DNA of 64,000 nt from Alcanivorax sp. (GCA_022565695.1 JAIUME010000001.1:496001-560000); one strand, 5' to 3'; positions 31,414-41,670 are shown, counted from the stretch's first letter. Made by a program: numbers and translations. Notes: generated by a model from the letters alone, not told the origin.

Positions 31414-31857
31414 ATGATGAAAGCAGGGCCGGTAATGATGGCGTTGATCGCCATGGCGAGTATCGGCGCGGTATCGGCGTCGGGCAAGATTGATCGCATT
31501 GTTCAGGTGCAGATGGAGCAAGGCGCCCGATTCTTTGCCAATGAAGGCTATGTATCGCAGGGCGCGTCCCGCTATGGTGCCTTGCCGGATGGTGGTGAAG
31601 AGCGCATTCCCTTCGGTATTCGGGCAGGTGTCAATCATGTCTTCTATGGCGCGTGCGATGTGGACTGTGACGACCTGGATCTGTTCCTGCTCGACAGTAA
31701 CGGCGATGTGCTGACCAGTGATGTCCTGCTCGATGATGTGCCGGTTGTCGAGTACACACCGGATACGGACATGCAGGTCACACTGGTTGTGAGCATGGCC
31801 AGTTGCAATATCGCACCGTGTGCCTACGGCGTGGCGTTACTCGTTGATGACCAGTAA
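31414..31857 (+). CDS. Small secreted protein of unknown function
   Basis: 147 aa. The signal peptide ends IGAVSAS at about residue 25. The mature part contains ACDVDCDDLDLFLLDSNGDVL, an Asp-rich stretch resembling pre-peptidase C-terminal (PPC)-like beta domains, and ASCNIAPCAYGVAL. Four Cys could form two disulfides. ATG 31414 is chosen; a GTG one codon upstream and an ATG one codon downstream are alternatives. Function not recognised. Confidence 0.6.
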   Translation: MMKAGPVMMALIAMASIGAVSASGKIDRIVQVQMEQGARFFANEGYVSQGASRYGALPDGGEERIPFGIRAGVNHVFYGACDVDCDDLDLFLLDSNGDVLTSDVLLDDVPVVEYTPDTDMQVTLVVSMASCNIAPCAYGVALLVDDQ

Positions 31858-31962
31858 CGTCCCGCGTGAATCGGGCTCACCCAACGGGGTAGCCCGGTAG
31901 GGTGATAGGTCTCTCACCCCTGTTCTCCGTAAATTGGAGCTTTCCAATCAGGAGACAGGACA

Positions 31963-33735
31963 ATGAAACGGACATCTTTTCTGATGGCCATGGCGTTGGC
32001 GGGCACGCTGACGGGGTGTGGCGGTGGCTCGGGCAGCAGCTCGGACGGCGGCAATGGTGGGCCGGGCGGTGGCGGTGATGAGCAGGGCGACACCCTGCCC
32101 GTGCTCAGTGGCCTTGCCGGGGACGCCGACAATCACGACTACCTGTACTACACCGCTGCCATCGAAGGCAGCGAAGGGTTGTACGCCGTTAACCCGCAGA
32201 ACCCGGCATCGCCTCTGTTGGCCGACGCCGACCTGGCGGAGGGCCTGACGGGCCCCAACTTCGATTACGACCGACTCGTTTTCCCGATTCATGAGGCCAC
32301 CATCACCGGTGACGGTGGCATTGCTGATTTCCGCGTTGCGCAGGTCTTTTACGGGGATGGCATGAATCATTTCCCGCCGTTAACGGAAAGCCTCGGTTAC
32401 CAGCGTGTGAGTACGGATGCTGGCGTGCTGTCGCCATCCCCGGTCAGTGTTTCGTCTGCACCGGGGGGTATCCCGTTTCTGCAAGGGGCCTTCTTCCAGT
32501 TTGACCTGAATGATGCGCTGGGCACGCTGATTCTTTATCGCCTGGCGGATGACTGGTTGCAGATTGCCGTAGGTGATGGCGGCCAGGTGGCACCGCGTGA
32601 GATGGATGCTGATTACGAGCCTGTCGCCACAGTGCTGGATGCCAGCGCTGCAGCCGGAGGCGGCTATCTGGTGGTCGATACCGGCAACAACAACAGATTG
32701 CTGCAGCTTGATGTGGCGCTGGTTGCGGTTGGCGCCGTCAATGCTGGCGGCGCGCCGCTGGAAGACATTACCAGTGTACAGCCACTGGGTTCGCCCCAGG
32801 CAGACGGTAGCCAGTACCTGGTCATCGGCATCGACGAGGATCAGGCGACCCTGTGGCGCTATTCGCCTGGCGGTGCGGGCGCAGGCACCGTCGCGCCCGT
32901 GCTCAACGCCAGCAGTGAGCCCTACGGCTTTCCGGCGGCGCTGTTTGGCCAGATTGATCCGATTCGCGGCAGTGCCGCGCTACCACCCCCGGAACATATT
33001 GCCGCGAACGACGGCGTGCTGTTCTTCAAGCAAGGCGAGTTTTTGCTTTTCAACGAGAGCTTCGATCTTGTCCGGGTCGAGGGCGTCAGCTGGTCGCTGA
33101 TCGAAGAGGTTGAAGACACGCAGGGCCCGTTCCTGGTGGCCACGGAGGATGGCGTGGCGCTGGCAACGCCTGCGGAAATCATTGCATGGAATACGGATGG
33201 TTCAGGACGACGCGTTCTGGATGCGGATGACCGCAGTATTTTCGGACAGGAGATCGAGCATGATTTCTTTACCATCGGTGGCGGCTGGCTGTTCTACAAC
33301 CGCTCCCAGGGATTTCCGGAAATTTCAGTGGCCGCTGCGGTGCGCCTGGACGGCAGCGAAAGCCTGAATCTGCATGATGCCCGGTGGGTGGGCGCCTCGA
33401 CCGATGGTACGGCGGCAGCAGTGGATCAGCTCAGCCTGTTGTCTGCTTCCGAGGTCTTCCTGCTGCGCGATAACGGTGAACTGGCGGCGCTGTCCGCTGC
33501 AGACCCGAGGGCGGGCGCGGTCACGCTGGGCACCCTGCCTGAAGGCAATGTCGGCGCGCGGATGTTCGGGCTCGCGCCGGGGCCACACCGGTTGGTGCAG
33601 TCACGCACCGATGCCGGGTCGGATCCGGATCGGTTCGACGTGCTTTACGTGGATACGCGTACAGCGGGCTCACTCATACGACTGACACCGACATCCTCAC
33701 CGTTAACACAGCAGCGCCCGGTCAGCGGTTTCTGA
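31963..33735 (+). CDS. Large Gly-rich lipoprotein of unknown function
   Basis: 590 aa. A lipobox (LAGTLTGCGGG) with Cys at residue 19 is followed by a Gly/Ser/Asp linker (~20-45). The rest is beta-rich, with repeated strand-turn units (DNHDYLYYTAAIEG, DGVLFFKQGEFLLFNE, GELAALSAADPRAGA) suggesting a beta-propeller-like periplasmic or surface protein (inference). Excellent AGGAGACAGG ribosome site. Confidence 0.7.
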   Translation: MKRTSFLMAMALAGTLTGCGGGSGSSSDGGNGGPGGGGDEQGDTLPVLSGLAGDADNHDYLYYTAAIEGSEGLYAVNPQNPASPLLADADLAEGLTGPNFDYDRLVFPIHEATITGDGGIADFRVAQVFYGDGMNHFPPLTESLGYQRVSTDAGVLSPSPVSVSSAPGGIPFLQGAFFQFDLNDALGTLILYRLADDWLQIAVGDGGQVAPREMDADYEPVATVLDASAAAGGGYLVVDTGNNNRLLQLDVALVAVGAVNAGGAPLEDITSVQPLGSPQADGSQYLVIGIDEDQATLWRYSPGGAGAGTVAPVLNASSEPYGFPAALFGQIDPIRGSAALPPPEHIAANDGVLFFKQGEFLLFNESFDLVRVEGVSWSLIEEVEDTQGPFLVATEDGVALATPAEIIAWNTDGSGRRVLDADDRSIFGQEIEHDFFTIGGGWLFYNRSQGFPEISVAAAVRLDGSESLNLHDARWVGASTDGTAAAVDQLSLLSASEVFLLRDNGELAALSAADPRAGAVTLGTLPEGNVGARMFGLAPGPHRLVQSRTDAGSDPDRFDVLYVDTRTAGSLIRLTPTSSPLTQQRPVSGF

Positions 33736-33763
33736 CACGCGCCTGATATGGGCCCTGGCACGC

Positions 33764-33799
33764 GAAAAAAAGCGCGCTACATGAGTCTGTGTAGCGCGC
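33764..33799 (-). terminator. Intrinsic terminator for rdgC
   Basis: Perfect 10-bp stem GCGCGCTACA/TGTAGCGCGC with an 8-base loop; on the minus strand it is followed by a T-run. It lies 60 bp past the rdgC stop. Confidence 0.88.
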
Positions 33800-33859
33800 C
33801 GTTGGTGTCTCTGTCCTGATGGCTTGCAGTATGTCGGAGAGTCCGATGACGGGATTCGG

Positions 33860-34786
33860 CTATTTGGCGGACGCTGCTGTGGGCGCCTGGGTCTCATCGC
33901 CGAAAAACGTGTAAAGCCGGTCGAGTATCCCGCGTATCAGCCCGCCCTGCAGGCTGATGTGCGCCAGCAGTTCTGCCAGCACATCCTCTTCGTCAATGGC
34001 GTCGATATTTTCCCGCAGCATGTCCAGCGGGCGTAGCCGTTTGATGTCCAGCGTATCTGACAGATCGAATTCGCAGGCGTCGTCCCAGCACAGGTTGAGC
34101 TTGACCACCGCCATGCCGGTATCCAGATGGGCGAGAATTTCTTCGCGGCCGAGATCCATAGCTGTAAAGCGCACGCTGGCGCCTGCATCACTGTCGGCCT
34201 TCAGTTCGCAGCGGTCTCCCAGTGTCAGGCCTGCCGGCAGGTGCTCGGGGTTGCGCAGCCATGCCGTCATGGCTGCGGCGGGCGCATGTTCTGCACCGGG
34301 CGGTTTTACCGGCAGGTCACCGACTGCCTTGCGGAGCGTGGCGACCACCTGCTCTGCCCGCGTGCCAGATGCGTCGATGATGATGCGATGGCGCATCATG
34401 TCGATCAGAAAGGGAATCCGACGTGAGCGGGTAAAGGCTTTGGGCATCAGCTCGAAGGTGATCTGGTCCTTGAGATCCGCACGCTCCTTGCGCCCGGGTT
34501 TGCGCCCTTCCTGCGCCTCGATCTGCTGGACGCGTTCATCCAGCTCTTCCTTGATGACGGCGCCGGGCAACAGCCGGGCGGTTTCCTGATAGGTGGCAAG
34601 GATCAGCCCGTCGGTCTCGTGCACCATGCGTTCATCGCCTTTCACCGGGGCAACGAAGCCGTCCACACTCAAGGCCTGCTGCGTGATGGCCGGGCAGTGA
34701 GCCCGTGACAGCATCTCGTCCAGTGTGGCAGATGACCAGCCGAACGGCTGGCTGCTCTGGAAGACGGACAGGTTTCTGAACCACAT
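33860..34786 (-). CDS. rdgC: Recombination-associated protein RdgC
   Basis: 308 aa, the standard length. Ring-shaped DNA-binding protein that tempers RecA activity. It starts MWFRNLSVFQSSQPF and holds GFVAPVKGDERMVHETDGLILATYQETARLLPG and GRKPGRKERADLKDQ, family signatures. Stands alone with its own terminator. Confidence 0.95.
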   Translation of the reverse strand: MWFRNLSVFQSSQPFGWSSATLDEMLSRAHCPAITQQALSVDGFVAPVKGDERMVHETDGLILATYQETARLLPGAVIKEELDERVQQIEAQEGRKPGRKERADLKDQITFELMPKAFTRSRRIPFLIDMMRHRIIIDASGTRAEQVVATLRKAVGDLPVKPPGAEHAPAAAMTAWLRNPEHLPAGLTLGDRCELKADSDAGASVRFTAMDLGREEILAHLDTGMAVVKLNLCWDDACEFDLSDTLDIKRLRPLDMLRENIDAIDEEDVLAELLAHISLQGGLIRGILDRLYTFFGDETQAPTAASAK

Positions 34787-34875
34787 AGCGCTATCTCGAA
34801 GGCTGCGGGCGCCGATGTGGCGCCCCGGGAAAGGGCCGCAAACCTTAGCCGACCTGTGCCGCTACCTCAATAGCG

Positions 34876-35796
34876 TCAGCCGGTAAACGCGATGCGCCAG
34901 ACAAGCAGCCCCAGCAAACCGAGCAGGATCAGCCATTTGCCAATGATATACAGGCTGCGATTGCGATGTTTGATGCGTTTGAGCAGCGCACTGTAGGCGA
35001 GTACGCCCTTGCCGAGCCGGTTGCCGATACCGCTGCGCTGGCTGTCCAGATTGTCGATGGCAAACAGGCTGTTGAAAAAACGACCAAACAGAAAGTAGCC
35101 ACGCTGAACCCATTTCAGCCGTAGCGGCCTGTCGACATCGGTCATCAGGATGATGCGCGGGACGTCGGTGCGATTGTGCGCCGAGTGGAAATAGGTTTCG
35201 TCGAAGATGATGCTCTGGCCGTCGCGCCAGGTGTAGTGCTCGCCGTCGATGATCAGGGCGCAGTCTTCCGAGTTGGGCGTGCTGAGGCCCAGTGAATAGC
35301 GCAGTGTGTAAGCGAAAGGATCGTGGTGATTGCTGAGTTTCTTGCCCGGCATCAGCATGGCGAACAGCGCAATATTGATACTGGGTGTCTGATCCAGCAA
35401 TGCCATGGTATTGGGGGCGAGTGCGCGGGCCGACGGAATGTCGCTGTCATACAGCTTCAGGTAGAAACTTTTCCAGCGACCATTCTTGTAGAAGCTGCTG
35501 GCAGGCAGGTCATCCTTGGCGGCAATGTGCCCGTGCTCATAAAGCGCCAATGCCTCGTCGCGAATGACTTCCCATTGGCTCTGTATCAGTTGCAGTTCAG
35601 GAAAGTGCTCGGCGCCGATGCGTGGCGTCGTAGGCACTCTGGACAGCAGATAGGCCGGCAGATTGAATGGCACCATGAAGGTGGAAAAATCCGTCAGCTG
35701 CCGGGACAGCGGGAAGGTGACGCTGGAACGATGACGAACAAACAGAATGCAGCCGGCATAAGCCAGCACCACGGCAACTATCAACAAAAAGCCCAT
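34876..35796 (-). CDS. Aspartyl/asparaginyl beta-hydroxylase family protein, LpxO-like
   Basis: 306 aa. An N-terminal TM (LIVAVVLAYAGCILFV) and a C-terminal TM (IIGKWLILLGLLGLLVWRIAF) frame the domain, the layout of LpxO, which 2-hydroxylates lipid A acyl chains. The Fe(II)/2-oxoglutarate site is suggested by NHHDPFAYTLRYSLGL (His and Asp), FDETYFHSAHN (His) and RIILMTDVDRP (2OG-binding Arg). The LpxO assignment is probable; a peptide hydroxylase is the alternative. Confidence 0.8.
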   Translation of the reverse strand: MGFLLIVAVVLAYAGCILFVRHRSSVTFPLSRQLTDFSTFMVPFNLPAYLLSRVPTTPRIGAEHFPELQLIQSQWEVIRDEALALYEHGHIAAKDDLPASSFYKNGRWKSFYLKLYDSDIPSARALAPNTMALLDQTPSINIALFAMLMPGKKLSNHHDPFAYTLRYSLGLSTPNSEDCALIIDGEHYTWRDGQSIIFDETYFHSAHNRTDVPRIILMTDVDRPLRLKWVQRGYFLFGRFFNSLFAIDNLDSQRSGIGNRLGKGVLAYSALLKRIKHRNRSLYIIGKWLILLGLLGLLVWRIAFTG

Positions 35797-35888
35797 GACC
35801 TTCCCCGACTATGTGACGGGCTGCTGCCGCAGATGCGGCGCAGCCCTTTATTCTGGCAAACTCTGTTCTGGCAAACGCTTCTTCGATG

Positions 35889-36587
35889 CTAACCGAGAAT
35901 CCGGTACGGGCCGCCTTGTTCCAGCGCGCGCTGATAGGCCGCTCGAGCGTGAATGCGATCGAGAAAGGCGCCGATAGCAGGATAGCGATCCATGCTGCCA
36001 CCGCGGGCAGCTGCGGCTTCCAGCGGGAAGCTCATCTGGATGTCTGCGGCGGTAAAGGTGTCTCCGGCGAACCAGTTCCGGTCGGCGAGGTGAGATTCCA
36101 CCATCTTCAGATGGGTGTCAATCTGCGGCGCCAGGAAGCTGCTGCGCACCTTGCCACACAACCCCCTGGCCACCGGGCGGACCAGGAAAGGCATGGGGGA
36201 TTTTGGTATCTGGGTGAAGATCAGTGTCATCACCAGCAGCGGCATCAGCGAGCCTTCCGCATAGTGCATGTAGTAGGTGTAATCGATCCAGGCGTCAGTG
36301 TCGGGTTCGGGGGCAAGCTGCCGTTTACCATCTGCGCCTTTGCCGTGGCGTTGCAGCAGATACTCGATGATGGCGCCGGTTTCAGCGATGGTGCGAGCGT
36401 CATCCGTGATGACCGGGGATTTGCCCAGCGGGTGAACGGCCTTGAGTTCCGGCGGCGCCAGCATGGTCTGGCTGTCACGCTCATAGCGCTTCACCGTATA
36501 CGGAAGTTGCAGCTCTTCCAGCAACCAGAGCAGGCGCTGGGATCGGGAATTCTCAAGGTGGTGAACGGTAATCATCGGCGGTCTCAT
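35889..36587 (-). CDS. Glutathione S-transferase family protein
   Basis: 232 aa. The thioredoxin-like N-domain starts MITVHHLENSRSQRLLWLLEEL (after MRPP) with HPLGKSPVI and a SETGA-equivalent IAETGAIIEYLL. The C-domain is helical (TFTAADIQMSFPLEAA, the conserved N-capping/hydrophobic staple Asp). Bacterial GST with unknown electrophile substrate. Divergent from trmB. Confidence 0.88.
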   Translation of the reverse strand: MRPPMITVHHLENSRSQRLLWLLEELQLPYTVKRYERDSQTMLAPPELKAVHPLGKSPVITDDARTIAETGAIIEYLLQRHGKGADGKRQLAPEPDTDAWIDYTYYMHYAEGSLMPLLVMTLIFTQIPKSPMPFLVRPVARGLCGKVRSSFLAPQIDTHLKMVESHLADRNWFAGDTFTAADIQMSFPLEAAAARGGSMDRYPAIGAFLDRIHARAAYQRALEQGGPYRILG

Positions 36588-36669
36588 TGGTGTGAGGTGT
36601 CGGGATCAATGCAAAGCAGGGTGTCTGCCTCTAGAATAGCATCTCCCTCCGCCGGAAAGCTGACAGCCC

Positions 36670-37404
36670 ATGCTCGATTTCATCAAACAGGACAAGGATC
36701 CGGTCACCGGGCGCGTGATGCGCAAGGTGCGCAGCTTCGTACTGCGTGAAGGTCGCCTGACTCATGGTCAGCAGCGTGCGCTGGAAGTGCTGTGGCCGGT
36801 GTATGGTCTGGAGCGTTCTGCGGGCATGTTGGCCTGTCCGGTCGTGTTTGGTCGTGACGCACCGAGGGTGCTGGAAATCGGCTATGGCATGGGGGCCTCG
36901 CTGGCGGATATGGCTGCCATGGCACCGGAGATGGATTTTATCGGCATCGAAGTGCACCGCCCGGGCGTGGGCGCCTTGCTGATGGCGATCGAAGAACGGG
37001 GCCTGACGAATCTGCGCAGCTACTGTGACGATGCCGTAGAGGTCCTGGCCGAATGCATACCCGACGGCAGTCTGGCGAGAGTGCAGCTTTATTTTCCTGA
37101 TCCGTGGCATAAGAAGAAGCACCACAAGCGCCGTATTGTGCAGCCGGCGTTTGTGGCGCTGGTGCAACGCAAGCTGGCCGCAGGCGGCCTGTTTCATATG
37201 GCGACGGACTGGGAAGACTACGCGGGCCATATGCTGGAGGTGATGAGGGCAGCACCGGGTTGGACCAATATGGCGGCGGACGGGATGGCGGCAGAAGGAA
37301 GCGAATTCTCGCCCCGCCCCGCCTGGCGTCCGGAAACCAAGTTCGAGCGACGCGGCGCGCGCCTGGGGCATGGCGTCTGGGATCTGCTGTACCAGAAGGT
37401 GTAA
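36670..37404 (+). CDS. trmB: tRNA (guanine(46)-N7)-methyltransferase
   Basis: 244 aa. SAM enzyme making m7G46 in t[19 protein letters not shown] is SAM motif I, followed by [16 protein letters not shown] and [18 protein letters not shown], the catalytic Asp and basic tRNA-binding signature. The [17 protein letters not shown] N-terminus is typical. A terminator follows about 90 bp downstream. Confidence 0.96.
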   Translation: MLDFIKQDKDPVTGRVMRKVRSFVLREGRLTHGQQRALEVLWPVYGLERSAGMLACPVVFGRDAPRVLEIGYGMGASLADMAAMAPEMDFIGIEVHRPGVGALLMAIEERGLTNLRSYCDDAVEVLAECIPDGSLARVQLYFPDPWHKKKHHKRRIVQPAFVALVQRKLAAGGLFHMATDWEDYAGHMLEVMRAAPGWTNMAADGMAAEGSEFSPRPAWRPETKFERRGARLGHGVWDLLYQKV

Positions 37405-37493
37405 CGGGAGACACCGGTAATCAGACTATTCTCTTGGAGTGCCGCTGCAATCTAATTCTTTCGTATCAGTTTGTGTTAATGAACGTCTCATCC

Positions 37494-37516
37494 AGGGCCT
37501 TTTAAGGCCCTTTTTG
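37494..37516 (+). terminator. Intrinsic terminator downstream of trmB
   Basis: Palindrome AGGGCCTTTTAAGGCCCT followed by a T-run. Confidence 0.88.
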
Positions 37517-37718
37517 TTAACACACCCCTGACAAAACAACATAAATCTGTACTTCAGTGCAATCTCCCTCTGGTGAACAATGAGTTCATTATCGCTCGAC
37601 TGGTTCACGTTTCCTTTGTGACGCCAGTCATTTCAAGGCGACACGGGGGCTCTTTGTGGCACGTTTGTGCACGCAGGAGCACATAAAAAGAACGCTGCAC
37701 GACCTGGTGAGAACCATA

Positions 37719-38018
37719 ATGACGCTGTCCAGGCCCATCTATGTTTTCGCAATGATTCTGGCGCTGGTATTGATGCTGGCACTTTCCGCTGCGGAAAGCC
37801 GTCGCAGTCTCGATCTGTCGGGTTCGCAGGCGGTGATCAGTTGCCATAAGGTGGGCCAGACCGTGGGCCACACTGCTGCCATGGCCGGGTTTGACCTGGT
37901 CGGCCTGAAGCCTTGCATCGCCGAGGAAGTCGGTGCGCAGCGCAATGAGGCCAACGCGCGCCCGCTGCCGATGCAGTTGTCCCTGGAATATTACGATGCG
38001 GACACGCTCGGCCATTGA
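37719..38018 (+). CDS. Small membrane-anchored protein of unknown function
   Basis: 99 aa from ATG 37719 (GGTGAG nearby). One TM segment (IYVFAMILALVLMLALSAA) is followed by a short extracytoplasmic domain with two Cys (ISCHKVGQTVGHTA, GLKPCIAEEVG). No family recognised. An upstream in-frame ATG would add 21 residues. Convergent with the MFS gene; a 14-bp tandem repeat lies in the gap. Confidence 0.5.
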   Translation: MTLSRPIYVFAMILALVLMLALSAAESRRSLDLSGSQAVISCHKVGQTVGHTAAMAGFDLVGLKPCIAEEVGAQRNEANARPLPMQLSLEYYDADTLGH

Positions 38019-38027
38019 TGCCGTCAG

Positions 38028-38055
38028 GCAGGGACCGTCAAGCAGGGACCGTCAA
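38028..38055. repeat. Tandem 14-bp repeat at the end of the MFS gene
   Basis: Two adjacent identical copies of GCAGGGACCGTCAA; the second covers the stop codon of the minus-strand MFS gene. Confidence 0.85.
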
Positions 38056-39362
38056 GCAGAGGCATCTTTCAATCTGAACGCACAGACCGTGCCCGCAAAC
38101 CCCATCCCACCCAGCATCAACAGCACGGCGGTCGTGGAGACCAGTGAAGCCAGTGCGCTCAGCCCGCCTGCGGCCAGCAGCAATACACCAATCGCCGTGT
38201 TACTGACGGCGACATAATCCGTACGCCTGTTCCCGTCCGCCATGTCCACCAGGTAGGTCTTGCGACCGATGCGTACGCCCGCGTGGGCAACGGCCAACAG
38301 GAAAAAGGCGGAGGGATAGAACCACATGGAGGTGACCAGGGTGTGCTCCGTGAGGGACAGGCCACCGGCGAGCAGACAGGCCATGCTGGCCAGGGCCCCG
38401 CCGAGCACCATGACGCGCCGACTGGCCGCGTCGGCCATATACCCCCAGACCGTGGCGCTGATGGCACTGGCCAGGCTGGCGGCCATGACAAAACTGCCCA
38501 GTGCCAGCGCGCCGCCGCCCTGCTGCTGTGCCAGCACCACCATGAAGGGTGAGGCCAGCGCGGAGGCCATGAGCAGGGCGCGGGATATCACGAAATGGCG
38601 GAAGGGTGCATCGTCCCGCAGCAATGAGAGGCTCGCCAAGGCGGCTTTCAGAGCATTGCCGCCGCCGCTGGTTTCTCCGTCAAATTCCTCTATCCGGGCG
38701 AATTGGGCTGCCGCCAGCAGCCATATTGCGGCGGCCACCAGTAACAGGGCGATATAGAACCCCGGGCCCGGATCGGTGTTGTCGTGAAACAGGATGGCGG
38801 CCAGGGCCAGCGTGATCAGTCCCGAGAATGTTGCAGCAAGCCCGCTGAGCCGGCCCCGCCGGGACCTGGGGATGCACTTGCCCTGTACATCCTTCATTGC
38901 TACGGAGCACAGGCCTCTGGCAAGGCTGAACAGCACCAGCAGGCCGATGATGCCGAGCCCGGCAGCAATGCCTGTCAGTCGCCACACGCAAGCGGCCATG
39001 CCGGCCACGGCCAGCCCCTGCAAGACAGCGCCCAGTACCCAGAATTGTTTGCGCTGCGGATGGCGACGCACCCAGGCGCCGATGGCGAGCTGCGGAATCA
39101 GCGAGCCGGATTCACGGATCGGCACCAGCCAGGCGACCAGTGAGGCGGGTGCGCCGACGGCGCCAATCAGCCAGGCCAGTACGGTTTTCGGATTGATCAG
39201 GAGGTCGCCGATGCTGGTGAGCACCTGGCTGCTGAGCATGCGAACAAAATTGCCCGGCACTTCACGGCAGGCATCGTCGGAGATGTCGGTGCAGACCCGG
39301 GCATCTTCGTCGTTGGCGACAAGCTGATACAGCTTGTCCGCCGCCTGCCGGTTGGTGCCCAT
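38052..39362 (-). CDS. Major facilitator superfamily transporter
   Basis: 436 aa with about 12 hydrophobic segments, among them SLVAWLVPIRESGSLIPQL, GLGIIGLLVLFSLARGL and AAICADA-free central linkers rich in Arg (IPRSRRGRLSGLAATFSG). The N-terminal ~45 residues are hydrophilic with two Cys (RVCTDISDDACREVPGNF). Substrate unknown. It begins 4 bp after the metF stop and may be co-transcribed with the methionine-cycle genes. Confidence 0.8.
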   Translation of the reverse strand: MGTNRQAADKLYQLVANDEDARVCTDISDDACREVPGNFVRMLSSQVLTSIGDLLINPKTVLAWLIGAVGAPASLVAWLVPIRESGSLIPQLAIGAWVRRHPQRKQFWVLGAVLQGLAVAGMAACVWRLTGIAAGLGIIGLLVLFSLARGLCSVAMKDVQGKCIPRSRRGRLSGLAATFSGLITLALAAILFHDNTDPGPGFYIALLLVAAAIWLLAAAQFARIEEFDGETSGGGNALKAALASLSLLRDDAPFRHFVISRALLMASALASPFMVVLAQQQGGGALALGSFVMAASLASAISATVWGYMADAASRRVMVLGGALASMACLLAGGLSLTEHTLVTSMWFYPSAFFLLAVAHAGVRIGRKTYLVDMADGNRRTDYVAVSNTAIGVLLLAAGGLSALASLVSTTAVLLMLGGMGFAGTVCAFRLKDASA

Positions 39363-39365
39363 GTG

Positions 39366-40196
39366 TTACAGACCCAGATTGTCGAGGATGCGCAAGCTGG
39401 CGGCAGACTGGTTCATGGTATAGAAATGCAGGCCCGGCGCGCCGAGTGCCAGCAAGCGTTCGCACAGCCGGGTCACGACCTCTTCGCCGAAAGCGCGCAG
39501 GCTGCCATCGTCCGGCTGGTGTTCTGCGCCCTTGCGCACCCAGCGCGGAATGTCGGCACCGCAGGCATCGGAGAAACGCACCAGATTGGCAAAGTTCGTG
39601 ATCGGCATGATGCCGGGCACAACCGGTGCCGTAACCCCCAGTTTATTCAACTGCTCCATGTAGTACGCGTACGCATCGGCATTGTAGAAATACTGCGTAA
39701 TGCCATTATTGGCGCCCGCATCAATCTTGCGTTTGAAGTGCGCAATATCATCGGTGAAGGAGCGCGCCTGGGGATGCATTTCCGGGTAGGCGGCCACTTC
39801 GATGGTGAAATGATCACCGGTTTCGGTGCGAATCAGCCGCACCAGATCGTCAGCATATTTCAGCGCGCTCTGGGCGTAGCCCATACCGGAGGGCATATCA
39901 CCGCGCAGCGCGACCAGCCGGGTAATGCCAGCGTCACGGTAGCGATGAATCAGGTCAGTCACCTCGCTCTGGTCCTGGCCAATGCAGCTCAGGTGGGGTG
40001 CTGTCTCTGTGCCTGCCTCGCGCACTTTCATCACCGTGTCCCAGGTGCGGTCGCGAGTGGAGCCGCCAGCGCCGAAGGTCACGGAAAAGAACTCAGGGTT
40101 TTTCTTGAGAAGCTTCTGCTGCACGAGCTGCAGCTTTTCCAGGCCCTCGTCGGTCTTGGGCGGAAAGAATTCGAAGCTGATGGCATGTTTTGTCAT
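39366..40196 (-). CDS. metF: 5,10-methylenetetrahydrofolate reductase
   Basis: 276 aa FAD enzyme making 5-methyl-THF for methionine synthesis. The start SFEFFPPKTDEG holds the catalytic Glu; VTFGAGGSTRD is the hallmark motif, with LRGDMP and QYFYNADAY further on. Fits the common 280-290 aa. Lies last in the ArsR/MT-metK-ahcY-metF set, 60 bp after ahcY with a hairpin between. Confidence 0.96.
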   Translation of the reverse strand: MTKHAISFEFFPPKTDEGLEKLQLVQQKLLKKNPEFFSVTFGAGGSTRDRTWDTVMKVREAGTETAPHLSCIGQDQSEVTDLIHRYRDAGITRLVALRGDMPSGMGYAQSALKYADDLVRLIRTETGDHFTIEVAAYPEMHPQARSFTDDIAHFKRKIDAGANNGITQYFYNADAYAYYMEQLNKLGVTAPVVPGIMPITNFANLVRFSDACGADIPRWVRKGAEHQPDDGSLRAFGEEVVTRLCERLLALGAPGLHFYTMNQSAASLRILDNLGL

Positions 40197-40222
40197 GGTT
40201 TTCTCTGTTCAGCCACCACATT

Positions 40223-40249
40223 GCCCCGCAGGTCAGCGACCTGCGGGGC
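40223..40249 (-). other. Intercistronic hairpin between ahcY and metF
   Basis: Perfect 12-bp stem GCCCCGCAGGTC/GACCTGCGGGGC with a 3-base loop, but no T-run follows on either strand. It could protect the ahcY end or slow polymerase; a plain terminator is less likely. Confidence 0.7.
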
Positions 40250-40255
40250 GTGGCA

Positions 40256-41644
40256 TCAGTATTTGTAGTCTTCGGGTTTGAACGGACCGTCTACGGGCAC
40301 ACCGATGTACTCGGCCTGCTTCTCAGTCAGCTTCGTGATGACACCGCCAAAGCCTTGCACCATATAACGCGCGACTTCTTCGTCCAGATACTTGGGCAGC
40401 ACCTTGACCGTCAGCATGTCCTTTTTCACCGTATCACTGTGGTTGGCGTAGGCCTGATCAAACAGATACATCTGCGCCAGCACCTGGTTGGCAAACGAAC
40501 CGTCCATGATGCGGCTCGGGTGCCCGGTGCCGTTGCCCAGGTTGACCAGACGGCCTTCGGACAACAGCAGCAGGAAGTCGCCGGCAGCCTTGTCGCGCCA
40601 TACTTTATGCACCTGGGGTTTGACTTCTTCCCACTCGAATTCCTTGCGCATGAAAGCCGTGTCCACTTCGTTGTCAAAGTGGCCGATATTGCAGACCACA
40701 GCGCCTTTTTTCAGGGCGCGCAGCATGTTGGCATTACACACATCGTAGTTACCGGTGGTGGTGACCAGCAGATCAGTGGTGCCCAGCAGCGTCTTGTCGA
40801 TGCAGGCTGCGGTGCCGGTGTTGATGCCGTCGATGAAGGGGCTGACCACTTCATAGCCGTCCATGCAGGCCTGCATGGCGCAGATCGGGTCGATCTCTGT
40901 TACCTTGACGATCATGCCTTCCTGACGCAGGGACTGTGCTGAGCCCTTGCCCACGTCGCCGTAGCCGATGACCAGTGCTTTCTTGCCGGACAGCAAGTGG
41001 TCGGTGCCGCGTTTGATGGCATCGTTGAGCGAATGACGGCAGCCGTACTTGTTGTCGTTCTTCGCCTTGGTGACCGAGTCATTGACGTTGATGGCAGGCA
41101 CTTTCAAGGTGCCTTTCTTCAGCATTTCCAGCAGACGGTGTACGCCTGTGGTGGTTTCCTCGGTGACGCCGTGGATATGCTTGAGCATTTCCGGGTAGGT
41201 CTCGTGGATGTAGCCGGTCAGATCGCCGCCATCATCCAGAATCATGTTGGCATTCCACAGCTCGCCGTCCGCTGTGCGGCAGGTCTGTTCGATGCACCAC
41301 ATGTATTCTTCTTCTGTCTCGCCCTTCCAGGCGAAAACCGGGGTCCCGGCGGCGGCGATGGCTGCCGCAGCGTGATCCTGGGTAGAGAAGATGTTACAGC
41401 TTGACCAGCGCACTTCCGCGCCCAGTGCCTGCAGCGTTTCGATCAGCACGGCAGTCTGGATCGTCATGTGAATGCAGCCGATGATGCGGGCGCCCTTGAG
41501 GGGTTGCTCGGCACGGTACTTTTCACGGATGGTCATCAGTGCCGGCATTTCGGTTTCGGCAATCTCGATTTCACGGCGGCCGTAGTCGGCCAGTGCGATG
41601 TCCGCGACCTTGTAGTCGTGCAGTGCTTGAGCTTTTGCGTTCAT
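40256..41644 (-). CDS. ahcY: S-adenosylhomocysteine hydrolase
   Basis: 462 aa. NAD-dependent enzyme splitting SAH into homocysteine and adenosine, relieving SAH inhibition of methylation. Motifs: [48 protein letters not shown] (NAD) and the C-terminal KPEDYKY with the NAD/dimer-contacting Lys and Tyr. I start at [13 protein letters not shown] with GGAGAAAG upstream; the preceding leader holds a SAH riboswitch. Confidence 0.97.
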   Translation of the reverse strand: MNAKAQALHDYKVADIALADYGRREIEIAETEMPALMTIREKYRAEQPLKGARIIGCIHMTIQTAVLIETLQALGAEVRWSSCNIFSTQDHAAAAIAAAGTPVFAWKGETEEEYMWCIEQTCRTADGELWNANMILDDGGDLTGYIHETYPEMLKHIHGVTEETTTGVHRLLEMLKKGTLKVPAINVNDSVTKAKNDNKYGCRHSLNDAIKRGTDHLLSGKKALVIGYGDVGKGSAQSLRQEGMIVKVTEIDPICAMQACMDGYEVVSPFIDGINTGTAACIDKTLLGTTDLLVTTTGNYDVCNANMLRALKKGAVVCNIGHFDNEVDTAFMRKEFEWEEVKPQVHKVWRDKAAGDFLLLLSEGRLVNLGNGTGHPSRIMDGSFANQVLAQMYLFDQAYANHSDTVKKDMLTVKVLPKYLDEEVARYMVQGFGGVITKLTEKQAEYIGVPVDGPFKPEDYKY

Positions 41645-41670
41645 GTCTTTCTCCATTCGTCGTCGGCGAA

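Noticed and set aside
38028-38055. Slippage repeat controlling the MFS gene
   Set aside because: The repeat lies at and beyond the stop codon on the coding strand; copy change would not alter the protein.
40223-40249. Intrinsic terminator between ahcY and metF
   Set aside because: The stem is strong but no T-run follows on either strand.
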